A DNA stretch of 64,000 nt from Didymella arachidicola (lineage: Eukaryota > Ascomycota > Dothideomycetes > Pleosporales > Didymellaceae): the NCBI GenBank assembly GCA_016630955.3, contig CM049993.1, positions 1,674,001 to 1,738,000 of the forward strand, written 5' to 3'. Numbering within the stretch: position 1 is the stretch's first letter; the number at the start of each line of letters is the position of its first letter. The position numbers and the translations under genes were made by a program. Positions 1 to 11,254 of this stretch are shown piece after piece. The notes under the pieces are model-generated. The model did no database searches and had not been told where the DNA came from. It worked only from the letters and a program-made list of their open reading frames with translations.

Positions 1-611
1 CGCGCACGGAAAGGTTCCTGAGAACCGGTAGCCTGGCGTGCGCTGGTTTGGAAACTTGAGTGCAGATGTCGGTACCTAAATCAGGTTGGGAAGATGCGAA
101 ACGTAAATACGGGCACCCGAGGTACTAGCAGATTTACGCAGAGTGAGCGAGTGGGAATAAGATCAGCGGAATGTGAGCCGTTGAGCATGGTAGGCGCGGG
201 GCGTAACTTGATGTATCTTCCCATCAATTCCAGGTGATGAGACACGTGGTCACTTAGCTGTGTGGCTGTTGGCGAAGAGGTCAGAGAGAAGGTGCGACAT
301 GCAGGGGCTCAGACTTCGTATTGCGAATCCCAGGTAGACATCACAAGGTATCAGGTGTGAGGTGATGTTCGTAAATACCCGGTATCTATAAGATGACAGG
401 CATTGATATCTAAGTCTAATGCTACCATATTGCCAATCACCGGCAGAACTGCTGCTTTGTATTGTGTTGTGGCTCCATAGAACATCCAAAATACCGTCAT
501 CTATAATTTGGGAGCGTTCGAGGCTGCTATTGGTTCGTCTGGTAATGCCACAAAACTTTCATCACCGTTGAATTTCCTATTCAAGTCCGTCAGTGGTGAT
601 CGGGCGTGTGA
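1..611. other. No gene recognised
   Basis: I see no coding frame with a recognisable motif here. The right edge may hold a last exon of the histidine phosphatase gene (possible frame 612-732 on the minus strand after the splice donor next to position 780). Confidence 0.4.
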
Positions 612-779
612 TTATGAGTCGATGCAATCGATGTGAGGTGATAGAGAGATGTTGAGTAGGGGAGAATTCGTGCCCCAACCGGAGGAAGATGGCTCTGACT
701 TTGGCCAATCCTTTCTGTGATACTGAAACATCCTGCACATATGAGGCTTCACGATACGAAAAGAAAAGAAATGTTGCAC

Positions 780-1802
780 TTACCAGCCCCGCTCAGCACC
801 CCCTGATAAGAAAGATGTCTCGGAATTAAGGACACAGTCCCAATTGCCAGCTACGCCCTTTTCGGGATCACTACTCTTGCGAACAAACTTCGATAGTCCC
901 GCAGTGAAGCACTGGAAGTCATCCGTGTCTGGATCGTCTGGCATTTGGCCGGTAAGTACCCGCCCGGCTGCTATTATTGTAGCAGCGTGACTACAAATCA
1001 AAAGAGTCTTAGGCTGTGCTGGATCATTGTCCAGCGTGGTGATGATGTGATCCAGAGCGTTTCGCACGCGTTCGTGCAATTCGACGATCATCTCGCCCTT
1101 GGACGAGGGGATATGCGTCGAGACATGGTCCTGGTCAAGATGCTTGAAGTGGGGAGCCAGAACCTGCAGGGTAGGTGGGTGTGGGTGTTCGAAGTCTGCA
1201 CGGCCGAAGAATTCACTGGCACACGTCAGTCACTGCACGCGTCTACTTGATGGTAATTTCCCGTACCCGATGCCTCGGTCGATTCTGATCTTCCCGCTCG
1301 ACTTTCCGCCGCCGAAGTAAACGTCCGTGAACGGTTTGAGAGTCTGCAGACAGCGGTAAAAGGGGCTCGAGTAGATGACATCCACTGGGGGCTCGATCGT
1401 GGAAAGATAGTCAGCAAGCTCTTTGGACTGTTGGACGCCTTTTGACGTCAACGGAGGATCTGTCGGTATGCCGGTCGGAGATTTGACTAGTAGTGCGGTG
1501 TACTCTCCAGTTGTGGGATCTACACTCCAATTCGACCGAAACTGTGGTTAGGCATCGCTGTCAGAAAGCATGTCATTGCAAAGGAGTGGAGAACGGTAGG
1601 TTTTGACTATTGTTGACCTCCGATTCTGCATGTTGGCAGGATGGAAAGTCACAAAGCACGGGCAGAAGACGCAAAAAAGCGTTGCAGGCGCCGGACCGAC
1701 TTCCTCGGGCTGTTCGAGGATTGTGAGGGTGAAGGAAAAACGGGACGGGGATCTGACTCAGGTACGTACTGCGTGGCGGACAATCAGCACGGTCTCTATC
1801 AT
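780..1802 (-). CDS. Histidine-phosphatase-superfamily protein, Tfc7/YNL108C-like
   Basis: Predicted exons on the minus strand are 1802-1770 (33 nt, 11 codons, ending VRHA), 1541-1267 and 1215 to about 780. The introns 1542-1769 (GTACGT...CAG) and 1216-1266 (GTACGG...CAG) keep the frame. Joined, they read RHA-FRSNW, then GVQQSKELADYL, SPFYRCLQTLKPF, RGIGEFFG, CSHAATIIAAGR and FLSGGAERGW. This is the motif order of yeast YNL108C and the N-terminal half of TFIIIC subunit Tfc7. The conserved histidines (RH near the N-terminus, SHAA late) are present, although the usual RHG reads RHA. The role is inferred: a phosphatase-fold protein, either a small-molecule phosphatase or a tau55-related Pol III factor. 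The 3' end is uncertain. Within the Trp codon of ERGW lies a good donor (GTAAGT), so a short last exon, possibly 732-612, probably follows; without it the stop lies at 780. Confidence 0.75.
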
Positions 1803-4800
1803 GGTCAAATCTCGAATGTCCCAATGCTATGGAAATTCGATGAGAGCGGACGCGGGCGTGTCAATTGGCGCGCGTTGTGTATGTCAGGGCGTGTTGGGGG
1901 TCAAGGATCGTTCGTCCGATTTGGCACCTCGGCTACTGCCTAACTCAGTTGGTGTCGATATCTATTAGGGCCTGCAGAACCAGCACACGTGAAGTGATTG
2001 AATGATTGCTTTACAAAGAGTATGCCGGATGTCCAATATTGTCTTACGGCAAAAGTGGCCTTGATAAAAGTTGTTGTCCTTTTGTTTTGCAGTTCCCAGA
2101 TGAGCTCTGTCAACAGCTGCGCCTGTTTGTGTAACACCGCCTTTCACACCAACGTGCCATTCAAGCGCGCAGACCGTGACGACTTTGATGCAATATCGCA
2201 CATCGCACGTGAAAGCACATGACACGTCGCGATCATCTGGCGAGCAGGCCGAACCCACCGGTGTCCACCAGTGTCCACCGAACGCTTCTCAGTGAAAGCC
2301 CCCACGCCCCGACCCGTCCCATGCAGCCGTTCCAAGAATGAAGGAATAGCGCCAGCAAACATGCAACATTACGCAGGCATCACCGCAGCTGCGCGGGTTT
2401 GGCTAGGAACGAGCCACCCGAAAGACAAAGCGTAAAAACAAAGTTTGAAGGCCTCGGAGGCTAGGAGTAGTGCGCAGAAAGAGCATGGTGGACGGTGTCG
2501 AAGGCGTGTGTCTAGCGTTTGCTACGTCAATGCAGCTGTCGCAACAACGTGCTCCCCTCGTGGCTTTGACACCAGGCCAGCCTCAGGTTTAGAATTTCCT
2601 TCATGTGCGACATATATCGTGGACGGTGACGTTCTGTTTGAGGCCCTGGTCACTCATCATTCGTTTGTGCCCGCAGGATCTGCGCATCCCTCGCCTTCAC
2701 ATGCGTTTCTTGACCTGAAACTGGTCTCGTCTAGACGGTCAAGCCCTACAGAGCCGGCAAGGTCGTAGGGAGGATAATCGCATTCGTCACTAGGGTCCGA
2801 TATCTCTAGACTGACTAGCAAAACGCGGGGTTCGAGGCATGCCGTCTTTGCTTCGGGTAGAGATGGCTCTGGCGCGTATGAGGCGTGAAAGCATTCGTCG
2901 ACGTTGAGCAGTCTGTACCTAGATGCAAGTTGTAATAGACGGCTGCAACCTTGAAACGCTTGCCGCTGACGCCAGATCGGCCTGACGGGCGCAGGATCTT
3001 CTAGTTCCTGATAATCTTCTCTCTGTACAGCACCTCGGCTCCGCCTGCTGCCTGTTGTGGCAGACTACATGCACAGTGAATGTCGCAAGATGTACTACTG
3101 CAAGCCGTCGCGAGGATACTCGTGCCATCTCGCAGGCAATCTTGCTGTGCTGAGCTCTGATTATCTGTACCTTAGACGCACAGGCGCCGCATGGAGATAT
3201 TACACTTTGTTGGGCGATGCGAGACCATTTTCAGCGGTGATCTGCAGTTGCTCAGGACTAATTGTTCAAAAATACTACCATCGCAATGATCGTGCCAGTC
3301 AGCTGGGGGGGTTTTTTTTTTCAGTCGATCGACAAGCGAGAGCCTGCGCTTCTGGGTTATACCCTTCTAAGGCGTGGAGGAAGCGTCGACGTTAATGAGA
3401 AGCGCCGAAGCCACCATTACCCGGGTCTTTCGAGATGGCTCCACCGGAAGAGTGATTTGGTAAAGTGAGGCTTTGCATCCGACCAGTCGACATAAGAGAT
3501 TTCATACTGCACTATCGGACGTCTAGAGGCCGAGGAACTGCTCCGGGCAACACTAGCTAGGTCTTAGAGTATGCCTAGGTGGTCACAAGAGAGTAGTTTC
3601 ATGATTGGTGGCTATGGGTAAGGTCATTACAAGACCGCGTAAGTCCACTGTCGCAATGCGATCAACCCATCTCAAACAGTAGCTAGAAACTAAGACGGGA
3701 TAGTCAGGCCATTAAGAGTGAAGGACCAAGTGCATGTACCCAGCGAACCATGTTGCTTGTTCGCTACGCTAATCGCTTAGTTTCCACGTCACGGAGCCTC
3801 AGTCCGCACCTGCTCGCCCACAATATATGGTTAGTGGTGTTCAACAAGGCGTTCGCAATCGGTTCCTTTCTGCAACAGATCTCCGTCAGTGTTGAAGAAT
3901 CATTAAAGCGCAGGTGCTGTCGCGATCTAGCGATCAAAGTTTTGACCAGCCACATAGCACAGCATGCCGCTTGCGTCAGGAGTCTGGCGCACACGGTCGA
4001 CAGGAAACTTCGAGAACGGTGAGGATGTCTTTGGCTGTTGGAAGACTATCGCCAGCCAATGATCGTGGCCCACGCGAGGGATTTATCGAGTGGCTTTTGT
4101 GTGGCTGCTGTCAGCGCTGTTACTAGCACTCGTTAGCCCTCTTCTAGAAGCTGAGAATGGTCTTCTCTTGCAATGTTAGCGACGACATGCATTGTGGCGC
4201 TTTCTACCCTGTTTGTTCAGTGTTGGCCAGATCTGGGCGTGCTCACGTGTCATTAACGAATGGCTGGTGGGTAGCATGCTGTCGCTACGCATAGCGCTGC
4301 GACAATGTACATCCACTTGGCTGCTGATATGTGGTAGAAAATGGTCATAGCGGTACGTTGTCCGTAACAGTGATCATGCCACATGGGTCAGGCCTCCGTG
4401 TACCACTGTTGCCGTTTAGATAGCCAGAGACAGTGCATCACGGCGGCTCAGAGCCGCTCCAAAGCTTTACACCCGGGCATATATCGCTAGCTGTAGATCC
4501 CCTGGACTTCCACTCTCCGTGCCGAATTGCCAGCACCGCCTCGGTGGGCTCTGACCAGCAGCCACCATGAGCCAGGTCCCGATCATGACCGCCACCCGGC
4601 GCAAGACAGAGCTTCCATGGATGGAATCAAGGTGGGTGAATTCGCGGTGACTGAACGGCTTTCAGGACCTAATGCGGAAAGGTAAGACTGTAATACCTCC
4701 GTTCGACTAGGACAAGGCCACGACGATGCGCAGCTAGGGGTTCCTAGGCCTATTCGATGGCTGGTAGGCTCAGGAATCCAGCCTCAAGCTCTTTAGAGGG

Positions 4801-4931
4801 GTTGTCAGGGAGAGCAGGGATTGAATCACGAAACAGTGATGGTAGACAGTAAATGCTAGGCAAAACCTCGAATACGTATTACAAAGGCATACTGGTGTAC
4901 ATATGGGAAGATAAAAGATCTATCAAACAGA
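1803..4931. other. Long intergenic stretch, nothing recognised
   Basis: About 3.1 kb with only short open frames (none above about 120 codons), none with a family motif and none joined by convincing splice sites. It may hold promoters of the phosphatase gene or a lineage-specific gene that cannot be identified by eye. Confidence 0.4.
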
Positions 4932-5942
4932 CTACTTCGCGCTGATGTCATACAAAGCGTGTCCATGCTCAGCCGCCTCGTCTGTCATTTCGACACTGCT
5001 ACGACTGGAGACTTTGCCAGTCTTGCCCATCTTTTTCTCCGTTACCCAGAGACGTAAGAGGATGAGGTATTTGACAATAAGAAAGATGACGATTGCTGCC
5101 ACGAGAATTCCAATTATGTAGGCACCAACTACACCAGAAGAGTTCTTGCGCAGATCGAGAAAGCTATAAGTGTAGAAGCCTTGCGTATAAAATGTGACGT
5201 AAGCCAGTGCAAGGTACAAGGCAAGCAGGATGATGACAGGGATAAGGTTGAGGAAAGGAATCGGTTCTGTACGTGGGAAAAAGATCTCAAAGAACGCGTA
5301 TGCCGAATTGAGCGCATGTTGAGATGTGTTGGACCAAAGTGAGAAGGTGTTTGGAAATCCATCGGCTGCGAGGATACCCCAGTAGACGGCTGCTAAATGT
5401 CAGTCTTGCTGCACCCTCTATGTTGAGATGCCCGACAGTTGGATGCGCGGAGATTTGGACAAGTGTCGGCCTTTATGCAGGGAACACTTTTGTCCAGGTT
5501 TGGTGGCATTATGAGGATCAAGATCAAACTAACCTGTGACGATCCACGGATAGACGACAATAGTGGAGTAGAACATGCTGTGAGCCACTTGCAGCCATTT
5601 CGGCCATCGTGCGAGAAACGGCGTTCCGGTAAGCCAATAGCTGCCAGTATGCGCGGCGCTGAATGCGAAATAAAACGCTAAACCCCAATATGTCAGGTGG
5701 GTGAAGTACGAGAACGTTCGCTGCGAGTCCTCTTGTCTGCCGTGGGCGCCGTTCCAGCCAAAGATGGTGAATAACGTGACGAACGCATACACTGACAGCA
5801 GCGCGCGAGCTCCAAACAGGACACCAGGCGGTAGGATCCAAGACGTTTCGAATCTATGTGTGGGGTCGAACTGTCCCGTATACGACGCCGTCAACCGTTT
5901 CCAGATAGCCATTATAGCTAATATCAGGGGCTTGGCGATCAC
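4932..5942 (-). CDS. FAR-17a/AIG1-like integral membrane protein
   Basis: Two exons, 5942-5534 and 5389-4932, with one 144-nt intron (GTTAGT...TAG-CAG) in phase 1, give 288 residues. The protein has repeated hydrophobic segments (about six). It carries family-like features: the start region SYTGQFDPTHRFETSW, then PPGVLFGARAL, GWNGAHGRQ, the HAL...AYAFFEIFFPRTEP stretch, and a basic cytosolic tail after the last membrane segment. The family includes human AIG1/ADTRP, which hydrolyse fatty-acid esters of hydroxy fatty acids; fungal members are mostly uncharacterised, so substrate and site are inferred. An alternative start is the internal Met at residue 11 (MAIWKRL), which matches the usual N-terminus better. 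It is likely intact: no stops, and clean splice signals. Confidence 0.8.
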
Positions 5943-6595
5943 TGACGAGTGTCTCTGTGCTTAGTGTCCCGTGAGAGGACCGAAGTCAGATGGCGAGCGT
6001 GATGGTGAGGGACTGGAAGAGGGTTGGAGACTCAATGCCGTAGAAGTTGAGACGACAATTGTGTTCACTATTGAGGCGCAGCACAGCACCGCTGAGCGCA
6101 GCTGGAAAAAAATCACTCTCCTGCTCAATTTCCGAAGCTGGATCCACCACCTGAAACGGCAGCAGCTGCCGAACGTGCTCACGTGCAAAGAACTATCTAC
6201 GCGACAGCGGGGGTCTTTCTAGATCGGCCATAGCTTTGTTCTGAAGCGCTAAGGTAAGCGACGGTGCCCGAAACATTCGCCTGGCAGAAGGGGTCTACCA
6301 GCACATCCTGGCCTTACCCGCTCGGACCTTCGACCACTGCAACCCTCGCACACTCCCGCCATCTATGTATGCATTCTTTACCAGTGCACAGACTGGCGTG
6401 GCCTGGGTATAGGTGGCCATGTCGCCCTGTCTGCAAACCATCTTAAGATCTACATGTGCCATGTTTGCAAGCATGCACTCCGTCACCTAGAACGAACCTA
6501 TCAATCCCTTGTGCATCTATATTCTTGCCGTTATTTCTTTCTCGCAAGCCCTTCATAACCTGTTCTAACATGGCTGACCATCTAGAAACATCGGT
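5943..6595. other. Promoter region between membrane protein and bZIP genes
   Basis: A 650-bp divergent spacer. The genes on either side point away from each other, so it probably carries both promoters. I see no open frame of interest. Confidence 0.4.
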
Positions 6596-7649
6596 ATGAG
6601 TCAGCCCAAGCGCTCTGAGCAAGGTCAGTTTGATAACGGTCTACAGCATAAGGCGCAGAACCTTGCCCGGATAAGAGACAACCAACGTAGGTATAACCTT
6701 CTTTCCAACGAGGCGCTCGAGTATCACTGTCGCTTTGCGGCTGTGTGTTGCGGCTCCTCGTACTTGGCCCAAGCCTACGATTGCATCGATTACGAGCGCG
6801 TCAAGTCTCGCCCTACGCCCATCCGCTGATCCTGGCCCACATACTGACATCTCATCGACAGGGCGCTCTCGTGCTCGTCGCAAAGAGTACCTACATGAAC
6901 TTGAGGCCAAGTTGCGCAGTTGTGAGCAAGTTGGCATTGAGACGTCCTCGGAAATCCAGGGTGCTGCCAGGAAGGTGCTCGAGGAAAACAAGAAGTTGCG
7001 ATCTCTACTCCTCGAACGAGGTGTTTCTGATGCAGAGATTGTGGCAGCACTTGGCAGCTCAGCTGATAAATCATTCGAGCAAGTGTCATCCGTATCAGCG
7101 CTTAACACTGTGCTTGAACGACGCATTACCAGTAGCATGGTATCGTCCACAAGCTCACCACCACCCCACTATTCGAGAGCCACCTCTACGTCGCGACATT
7201 TGCCTTCCGTACCCTTACTCAGTATTCCTCCATCACGGTCTATTGCCTTGAGTAGCTGCGAATCACTGAGCCCCTCATCGATAGTCTCGAGCATGGGAAC
7301 ACCGCCAGCCTCATATCCAACGCCGCTATATACCGCCCCAATTACGCCGCAAGCTCCTGGAGTTAAAGCAGAGGGCATGCAGTACGATTATTCATATGAA
7401 TCAACTCAAGATCAACCGTGGCCATACTCGCAAGCCTACACCTACGCCCCAGATCCTATCACGTACTACAGCACCTCCTCCTGCGTCGACGCCGCCAACA
7501 TCATCAGGACCCTGCGTACGGATACAAATCCGATGTATCACACGGATCAGGAATTCTCTCCTCACGCACAGCCTTTTTACGACAACAACAGCAATCACGT
7601 ACTTTACCCCGTCACGACCACAAGTCCCCAACAATACTCCAGGATATGA
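6596..7649 (+). CDS. bZIP transcription factor
   Basis: Two exons, 6596-6686 and 6862-7649 (intron 175 nt, GTAGGT...CAG), give 292 residues. The splice falls inside the basic region and restores NQRRSRARRKEYL, the fungal bZIP signature with invariant Asn and Arg (residues about 29-37). A leucine zipper-like coiled coil follows to about residue 82 (heptad leucines in LHELEAKL, VLEENKKLRSLLL). The rest is low-complexity and rich in Ser, Pro, Thr, Tyr and Gln, as expected of a transactivation or disordered tail. It should bind DNA as a dimer in the nucleus; target genes cannot be inferred. Exon 1 has no other in-frame Met upstream before a stop. It is one of the short fungal bZIP proteins with a Cys-poor tail, unlike the Yap1 group. 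Confidence 0.85.
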
Positions 7650-8667
7650 ACCTTACCAACCTGGAACAATTTTTCGTTTACAGCTCCACCCCACGTCACT
7701 GCATAAACGATAGTATGCAAGCTGTCACACCAACGCGATGAACCGCCTGTAAGCCTTGCGAATGCGCCAGCTAATCAGCCGCTATCGAGTCATGAGCGGC
7801 GCACACGCATTTGGAGCTTACCATGCTGGGCACGCCTTTGTGTCGTCTTTCGACTTGCACAAGGACTATGTATAAAATTCAAAGTGTCAAGGCGGCTCAG
7901 GGAGGGTGATACTGATGTCTCACTCTCAGCCTGGCTTGGAACCCTGCCGCCTGATTGACACCGAGAGCGATGATCCTAAAGGTACTACCGCTCAATCATT
8001 GTAAATACTGCTCCAGCCTGTGCCCAATGGAAAAACGTCAGCCCGCTCATGCCGCCGCTTTGCTTTTGTGTACACAATGGCGCCAAACATTGACGCGTAT
8101 CTGGTCCTCACATTGATGAAGTGTGGCTATTGCATGAACGCTGGTTTACCAGGAAATTCATGTCAACGGCGAAGACTTGAGCAAATCCTCCGCTTGGTGT
8201 TCATCAAACTTGACCCATGAGAGTCTCTAGGGCTGTAAGATGACGTCCAATCGTAGAGTCGAAGCTGTACTTGAGCAGCCGGCTGTTGGCCACAATTTGC
8301 AACAAATATTCTAGACAGTACAGAGTCCTGATCATCATCTGGAACACGCGTTAGGTGGGGAAAGAGCAGCTCAGCTTTTATAAAGGCGGGACGATGCACT
8401 GAGGACTACGGACAGTATCGAACGCTTGGAGCTTGAAGCTTCGAATGAAGTTGAAACCAGAATTCCGACCCTTGAAGACATTTCGAACCAGAATGCGATT
8501 GGCTATTTAAGCTGTTCTGGGTTACAATGCGAATTGAAAGCTTATATCGTTATCGTTACAAAATTGCATTTTTGCAAGATCTCACACGTCCAGCGTAAGG
8601 TACTGCCTTCAGAAGATACATCCAGTGCTGGGCGCAAACGATCCGGAATAAGTTCCACATCTCAGCT
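7650..8667. other. Intergenic, nothing recognised
   Basis: About 1 kb between the bZIP gene and a doubtful open frame. Short open frames only; no motif seen. Confidence 0.4.
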
Positions 8668-9219
8668 ATGAGACCCTACCTCAAGCTCCAATTACAACTC
8701 GCTTGCGCTCAGGCAAAGCTTCTATCTGATAAACCCTGGAGAGGAAGAGAGTACTCCGGAATTGATTTGTCCTTTCCACATGGCCTGGATATGAATCGAT
8801 ATGGTCAACTAGAAGCATATAGAGGCCTCCTTGAGATGCTGTCATTTTGTCTTGAAGGGAGACGAGTTCTTAATAGGAGCACGGGATTGATAGATTTTGC
8901 CGCACTGTGCTTACATCAGGCTGCTGTAACGTTGGACGAGAAACACCATTGGGAAGGGTTCGCCAGCCAATCTCCGTCAGATCGGAAGAGCAAACGTGGA
9001 ATCTTTTTCCCCAAAGTATATTTGTATGAAGACACTCAGCTCTGTAGGCCTTCTCGCGTCGGACTAAAAGCGACGCATCTTTCTGTGTCGCAACCGAAAC
9101 GGCTTGAGAAAGTCCGAGTTCTGGCTTCTCATTGGGAATCGTTGATCCAGGCGTTTCGTAATATGTTGAGATACACTATAGAATCAATTTATCACGCCCA
9201 CATGTCGTCTGGACACTGA
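8668..9219 (+). CDS. Doubtful ORF, 183 aa, unknown
   Basis: A 183-codon open frame starting RPYLKLQLQLACAQAK with balanced composition. I recognise no domain, signal peptide or membrane segment. It lies 110 bp upstream of the thioredoxin-like gene on the same strand. It could be a small lineage-specific gene, an exon of a larger gene, or chance. No splice sites clearly connect it to neighbouring frames. Confidence 0.25.
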   Translation: MRPYLKLQLQLACAQAKLLSDKPWRGREYSGIDLSFPHGLDMNRYGQLEAYRGLLEMLSFCLEGRRVLNRSTGLIDFAALCLHQAAVTLDEKHHWEGFASQSPSDRKSKRGIFFPKVYLYEDTQLCRPSRVGLKATHLSVSQPKRLEKVRVLASHWESLIQAFRNMLRYTIESIYHAHMSSGH

Positions 9220-9328
9220 GCGTTACGGTATGGTATGGGTGCCTTTATGTGTTGGAGGGTTGTTCACTAGCGCGTGTAACGACCTCGGCAAGCTATGACG
9301 TCGCCAGTCGCGTCCGGCTCGAGCGACC

Positions 9329-9904
9329 TTGCCATTGCAACTTCACTCAATCCTCAATTGCATCGGCACTTACTCGGGAATGGCACAATTACTTTCAAAG
9401 ACGGCGCATACGTTCCGTCTCTCCTTTCCACAGGCACGTGGGTTCTCCCTCTTTCCTTCTGCGAACAACCGCTCGAATACGAACCGCCTCTTCGACAACA
9501 TCCGCCAACCGCAAGACCTGCACACCCTTACCATGCTCAATGCCGCCGACAATCGCGCGCTCATCACATTCTGGAGCGCGAGCTGGTGCCAGACCTGTCA
9601 AGCCGTCAAGCCTCTTGTAAAAGAGCTGGTAGAAGAGGAGAGAGTGGGTGAAGGGGAAGGGGGGCTGGGCTTTGCCGAAGTCGAGATGGACAGCACATTA
9701 ATTGGTGATTTGCCAATTACATACCGCGTCACTAGTATGCCTACACTGCTTGCCTTCAGCAGACAAGAAGCGCAATTCGACACCAGGCTGGTCAGGCCAG
9801 AAGAGATGAAAAATAAGGACTTCTTGCGCGAGTGGCTGCTCACGGAAGCACGACGAGGAGGAAGAAAGGGTGGTGCTGGTGGAGGTGGCTTGTTTGGTTG
9901 GTGA
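9329..9904 (+). CDS. Thioredoxin-like protein, probably mitochondrial
   Basis: A single-exon frame of 191 codons. A better start is the Met at residue 18 (position 9380, MAQLLSK). It begins a basic, Ser/Arg-rich stretch without acidic residues, typical of a mitochondrial presequence. The thioredoxin fold is shown by ITFWSASWCQTC (CxxC at about residues 87-90), a following VKPLVKEL helix, the central strand FAEVEMDS, and the cis-proline motif VTSMPTLLAF. The redox pair is Cys-Gln-Thr-Cys in place of the canonical Cys-Gly-Pro-Cys, which should shift redox potential and argues for a specialised thioredoxin-like protein. The tail ends in a basic Gly-rich run (RRGGRKGGAGGGG). Confidence 0.8.
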   Translation: MPLQLHSILNCIGTYSGMAQLLSKTAHTFRLSFPQARGFSLFPSANNRSNTNRLFDNIRQPQDLHTLTMLNAADNRALITFWSASWCQTCQAVKPLVKELVEEERVGEGEGGLGFAEVEMDSTLIGDLPITYRVTSMPTLLAFSRQEAQFDTRLVRPEEMKNKDFLREWLLTEARRGGRKGGAGGGGLFGW

Positions 9905-11254
9905 GACCTTGTCTCAGCAGCTCGGCCTAAAGCCGCAGAGCCTGACCGTGACAGGCTTGGAAGGTTCTGGAGGTGATGAAGGCACGAGAAGTGCGTAAGC
10001 GCGAGAAGCACGCCAGCAGGTAAACTGTGGATTGGGAATGTACATGTGCGACAGAAAAGCGACTGACAACATCAGGTGACAAATGAACTCGATATAATGG
10101 CAAGCAATGACGAAGACTGACTAAACAGATGACAAAAGCTCAAATAACAAACCCTTAGGTTGTCTGAGTGTATGATAGTTACAGAAAGCATTTTAAAGCC
10201 CGGCTGTAATTCCAGGAGATTTGCAGTACAGCAAGATTGAAGGCGGACTTGTAGCTCAGTGCATGTATGCGTGGTAGGGTCAAGAACGATTCAGCCTGAC
10301 TGGCTCAATTACTGTTTTCCTTTGTCAACCAGGCGCCTATGATGTCTCAGCGTTATGCTTCACTTTTCTGGCTCGCCCCCATACTCTCAGACATCTTTGA
10401 TCGCTTCAAATGTCTCCCTCAGGACGCATTATGACTTTGAAATCTTCTTCACCAGGATCAGGGGCGCCGATATTCCTTATGAGCGCGCGGATTGAAAGAG
10501 CTTTTATTACCGATGACGATCAGCAAAGGTGCAAGAGTGGTTGATGAGAATATGTCCCAAGCCGAAGTGTTGCTCCTCGACGCGACCACCGGTCATTTGG
10601 AAAGAACAAACCCCGGCGGTGTTTTTTTTACATGAGACCATAAGTTGTTGAGTTGTTGAGAGCAAGTCTTCCTGCTCGCTGAGCCCTATCTATGCACTAG
10701 TGAACAGGCGTCACTACGTATTCTGCCTCATTGATACTGATACAATGAAAGAAACCAGTATCTAAAGTTGCTCACTGGTTGCGTTCCATGCGTCCGCTCC
10801 TTCACGGCTCGTTTCTTCTTTCGAATCTCCACTTTCCACCTTCATCGACCACCTTCCACACCTCCAGAGCTTCTCCATCGCGTACAGCCTCCTAATTCCC
10901 AAGAAGCTCATCATAATTCTGAATACGACCCTGTAGAAGCTCATCATAAAGCATCATGATGCTCATCTGGGCCTCAAGAGGCTTGCGGTCTAATTTGAGA
11001 CAGCCATACAGCATTCCCAAAGTCTGCCGACACTTACTCTGGATGGCTCTGGTACAACCCTCAGTGAAGTTATACGACGTGTCACAGTCTACATGCAGAT
11101 CGCTGGTGTTCCCCGCACTGCGGCATCGACCCGCTAATGAGGATTCGATACGATGACAGGCCTCCAATGACCGGTGACATGGGTCTTTCAGCCTTGTGAG
11201 TGCGGATCGCGACCTTTTGTAGCTGACATGCTGTGACCATACAGCCGCTCCAGC
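9905..11254. other. Intergenic, nothing recognised
   Basis: About 1.35 kb. A 15-bp string AGAAGCTCATCATAA occurs twice near 10902 and 10935 as a short direct repeat. No gene is supported; the largest minus-strand frame runs antisense into the HET gene and shows no motif. Confidence 0.4.

Noticed and set aside
6641..7150. 169-codon minus-strand frame
   Set aside because: Antisense to the bZIP exon and intron; composition is the mirror of the bZIP coding sequence.
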